DNA of 13,435 nt. It comes from Bacteroidales bacterium. Lineage in GTDB: Bacteria; Bacteroidota; Bacteroidia; Bacteroidales; WCHB1-69. Within the stretch, counting starts at the first letter, position 1. Each line of letters opens with the position of its first letter. The position numbers were made by a program, and so were the translations under genes. The notes under the pieces are model-generated. The model was not told the DNA's origin and made no database searches. It saw only the letters and a program-made list of their open reading frames with translations. The stretch lies in NCBI GenBank assembly GCA_017527945.1, contig JAFXPL010000153.1:1-13435 (forward strand). The letters are read 5' to 3'. Below are positions 11,682 through 13,435 of this stretch, piece after piece.

Positions 11682-13013
11682 ATGATGAACACGTCCAAAG
11701 ACATCGAGTTTGCCTCCCCGGAGGCGATCAAAGCTTTCCAGGAGGAGAAACTTCACGACGCGCTGGTCTATCTGCAGCGCCATTCGCGTTACTATCAGCG
11801 CATGTTTGACCGCTATGACATCAAGGTGGAGAAGATCCGCTGCATTGAGGACCTGGTCAACATCCCGTTCACCGAAAAGAAGGACCTTCAGCTCTTCAAC
11901 GAGGACTTCCTTTGCGTGCCCAAGGAGAAGGTGATCGACTATATCACCACCAGCGGCACGCTGAGCGACCCGGTGACCTTCTGTTGCACGGAGAAGGACC
12001 TGCGGCGGCTGGCCTTCAATGAGAAGAAGAGCTTCGAGTGCGCCGGGCTGCGTCCGGGCAACATCCTGCAGCTGATGGTTACCCTCGACAAGCGCTTCAT
12101 GGCGGGCCTGGCCTACTTCCTTGGCCTGCGGGAACTCGGCGCATCAGTCATTCGGGTCGGCAACGGCATCCCCGAGCTGCAGTGGGACACCATCCGCCGC
12201 ATCCGTCCCGACAGCATCATGTGCGTGCCGTCGTTCATCCCGCGTCTCATCCAATATGCCGAAGACCACGGCATCGACTACCGGAACTCCAGCATCCGGA
12301 AAATCATCGGGATAGGGGAGAGCCTGCGCAACCAAGACTTCTCGCTCAACCTCCTCGGCGAGCAGATCAAGTCGAAATGGGATGTGGAGTTGTATGCTAC
12401 CTATTCCTCCACTGAGATGGGCGCGACGTTCAGCGAGTGTGCGTACGGCGTGGGCGGCCATGTGCATCCCGAACTCATCATCGTGGAAATCATCGGTGAG
12501 GACAACCTGCCGGTGCCCGATGGGGAGACCGGCGAGGTGGTGGTGACGACCCTCGGCGTGGAGGGTATGCCGTTGCTGCGCTTCCGCACGGGCGATATGT
12601 GCGCGAAAATCACCGAGCAGTGCCCCTGCGGGCGGAACAGCTACCGGCTCACCCCTTTGGTTGGACGTAAGAACAATATGATCAAGCTGAAGGGTACCAC
12701 GCTCTACCCGCCGGCCTTGATGGACGTGCTCAACAACACCCCCTTCGTGCAGAACTATGTCATCTACGTGCAGGACTCCCAGCAAGGCACCGACGAGGTG
12801 GTGGTGAAGGTGGGGTTGAACGCCGAGGCGGTGGAGGGCAATGTCCGTTTCAAGAGCCATCCCGAGGAGATTGTCAACGAGCTGAAGAACCGCTTCCGTG
12901 CGCACGTGCGTGTCGCGCCCTCGGTGGTGGTCGCCCCCGTGGAGGAGGTGCAGCGCATCAACTTCCCGCCCAGTGCCCGAAAACCGGTTAAGTTCGTGGA
13001 TCTGAGGGGGTGA
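11682..13013 (+). CDS. PaaK-like adenylate-forming CoA ligase
   Basis: The 443-residue cytoplasmic protein matches phenylacetate-CoA ligase in length and motifs: ATP loop YITTSGTLSDP (87-97), YSSTEMG (241-247, the YxxTE motif), RTGDM (302-306), VGRKNNMIKLKG (327-338) and a C-terminal domain ending with a probable catalytic lysine near 434 (SARKPVKFVD). The family activates an aryl or acyl acid with ATP, then makes the CoA thioester. C253, H260, C314 and C316 (SECAYGVGGH and CPCGR) look like a structural metal site. No paa ring-cleavage genes lie nearby; in anaerobic Bacteroidales such ligases are usually found alone or with indolepyruvate oxidoreductase, so an aryl-acid substrate is likely but not proven. 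Start ATGATG at 11682; the gene overlaps the convergent gene by 26 bases. Confidence 0.92.
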   Translation: MMNTSKDIEFASPEAIKAFQEEKLHDALVYLQRHSRYYQRMFDRYDIKVEKIRCIEDLVNIPFTEKKDLQLFNEDFLCVPKEKVIDYITTSGTLSDPVTFCCTEKDLRRLAFNEKKSFECAGLRPGNILQLMVTLDKRFMAGLAYFLGLRELGASVIRVGNGIPELQWDTIRRIRPDSIMCVPSFIPRLIQYAEDHGIDYRNSSIRKIIGIGESLRNQDFSLNLLGEQIKSKWDVELYATYSSTEMGATFSECAYGVGGHVHPELIIVEIIGEDNLPVPDGETGEVVVTTLGVEGMPLLRFRTGDMCAKITEQCPCGRNSYRLTPLVGRKNNMIKLKGTTLYPPALMDVLNNTPFVQNYVIYVQDSQQGTDEVVVKVGLNAEAVEGNVRFKSHPEEIVNELKNRFRAHVRVAPSVVVAPVEEVQRINFPPSARKPVKFVDLRG

Positions 13014-13435
13014 TGTTTTCCCCGCCAAGGGGTAGCGTCTCTCCCATCGACAGTGTCTTTTCTTCCGTCAGACCTGTGATTTCCTCGACAATAGAAGGGG
13101 GAATTCCTTTGTCGAGCATGTCGCGGGCAAGTTTCCGCCTCTCTTCGCTCCGTCCTTTTTGCATCCCTTCTTCACGCCCTTGCAGCAAACCTTGCTGCAG
13201 CCCTTCCTCGCGTCCTTGCTGCAAACCTTTTTGCAGCCCCTCGTCCCGGCCGATGCCCTTCCAGGTGGCTTCCACGCTGACACCGTCCCAGTATCTGTCG
13301 TAGAGGTACTCCTCCGCCTTGTTGTAGTTGATGACCTCCAGCAGTTTGACGGCCTTGGCGATGTCGGGGTCGGCGAGGAGCTCCGGCGCGGGCGTCCTCG
13401 TATCCGCGGTCATCTCCGTGAAGTAGCGCATCCAC
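12988..13435 (-). CDS. Rpn/PD-(D/E)XK-type nuclease (transposase-like), 5' part outside window
   Basis: The frame is open to the right edge, so only the last 148 residues are seen; an internal ATG at 13431 is probably not the start. What is visible fits the C-terminal part of Rpn-family recombination-promoting nucleases: WMRYFTEM, PELLADPDIAKAVKLLEV, a four-residue periodic linker of GLQK, GLQQ and GREE units (about seven, 13140-13240), then a helical tail with LARDMLDKGIPPSIVEEITGL, a pattern usual at their ends. The nuclease core with catalytic residues lies outside the window, so the call rests on the tail. The last 22 residues after ITGLTEEK look like an extension and the final 26 bases lie inside the paaK-like gene. 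Confidence 0.75.
   Translation of the reverse strand, partial: WMRYFTEMTADTRTPAPELLADPDIAKAVKLLEVINYNKAEEYLYDRYWDGVSVEATWKGIGRDEGLQKGLQQGREEGLQQGLLQGREEGMQKGRSEERRKLARDMLDKGIPPSIVEEITGLTEEKTLSMGETLPLGGENITPSDPRT

Noticed and set aside
12144..13028. 294-codon minus-strand open frame inside the paaK-like gene
   Set aside because: His-rich antisense shadow of a well-supported gene; it has no motif and would overlap the Rpn-type gene too.
13140..13240. Short direct repeats, considered as a possible CRISPR or minisatellite
   Set aside because: They are the 12-base (four-residue) coding periodicity of the GLQQ/GREE linker of the Rpn-type protein, without spacers.

Overview
The window looks like a GC-rich (roughly 55-60% by eye) Bacteroidales chromosome segment. 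The support is a TonB-dependent receptor with a carboxypeptidase-regulatory-like N-domain, a DUF4270 lipoprotein, a GLUG-type surface protein, an Rpn-family nuclease, and at least seven promoters with the Bacteroidota -7 element TAnnTTTG lying in sharply AT-rich intergenic gaps. I cannot name a genus from the sequence alone.

Layout, left to right. Minus strand: a GLUG-repeat exported protein cut by the left edge (1-779, own promoter); an orphan TonB-dependent receptor (964-3444); rpmB for ribosomal protein L28 with its own promoter and a strong terminator (3554-3787); then glmS (3931-5781), a DUF4270 lipoprotein (5883-7196) and a glycogen-synthase N-domain protein (7206-8024). The last three run in one direction in the order glgA-like, DUF4270, glmS and probably form an operon read from the promoter at 8043. 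Plus strand, starting from the divergent promoter region at about 8025-8131: tRNA-Leu(GAG) with its terminator; a phytoene-desaturase/RetSat-like FAD oxidoreductase (8330-9838); an exported alpha/beta hydrolase (10063-10887); a YihX-like HAD phosphatase (10975-11601); and a PaaK-like adenylate-forming CoA ligase (11682-13013). Convergent with the last and overlapping it by 26 bases is the 3' part of an Rpn/PD-(D/E)XK-type gene cut by the right edge.

How the genes relate: most are independent single-gene units. The exception is the glgA-like/DUF4270/glmS run, where the first two genes are tightly coupled (a Shine-Dalgarno sequence overlaps the upstream stop codon) and glmS follows after a 13-unit heptanucleotide tract. 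The exported products (GLUG protein, receptor, lipoprotein, hydrolase) point to envelope and nutrient work; glmS supplies amino sugar for the envelope.

I do not see a defence island, CRISPR array, integrase, secondary-metabolite cluster or other obvious new system. The most distinctive signal is intergenic: five short tandem-repeat tracts with periods of 7, 8 or 9 bases sit next to stop codons or starts, a two-hairpin REP-like element lies between two of them, and a uniform GC patch follows every clear -7 box. Four of nine visible starts are tandem ATGATGAA.
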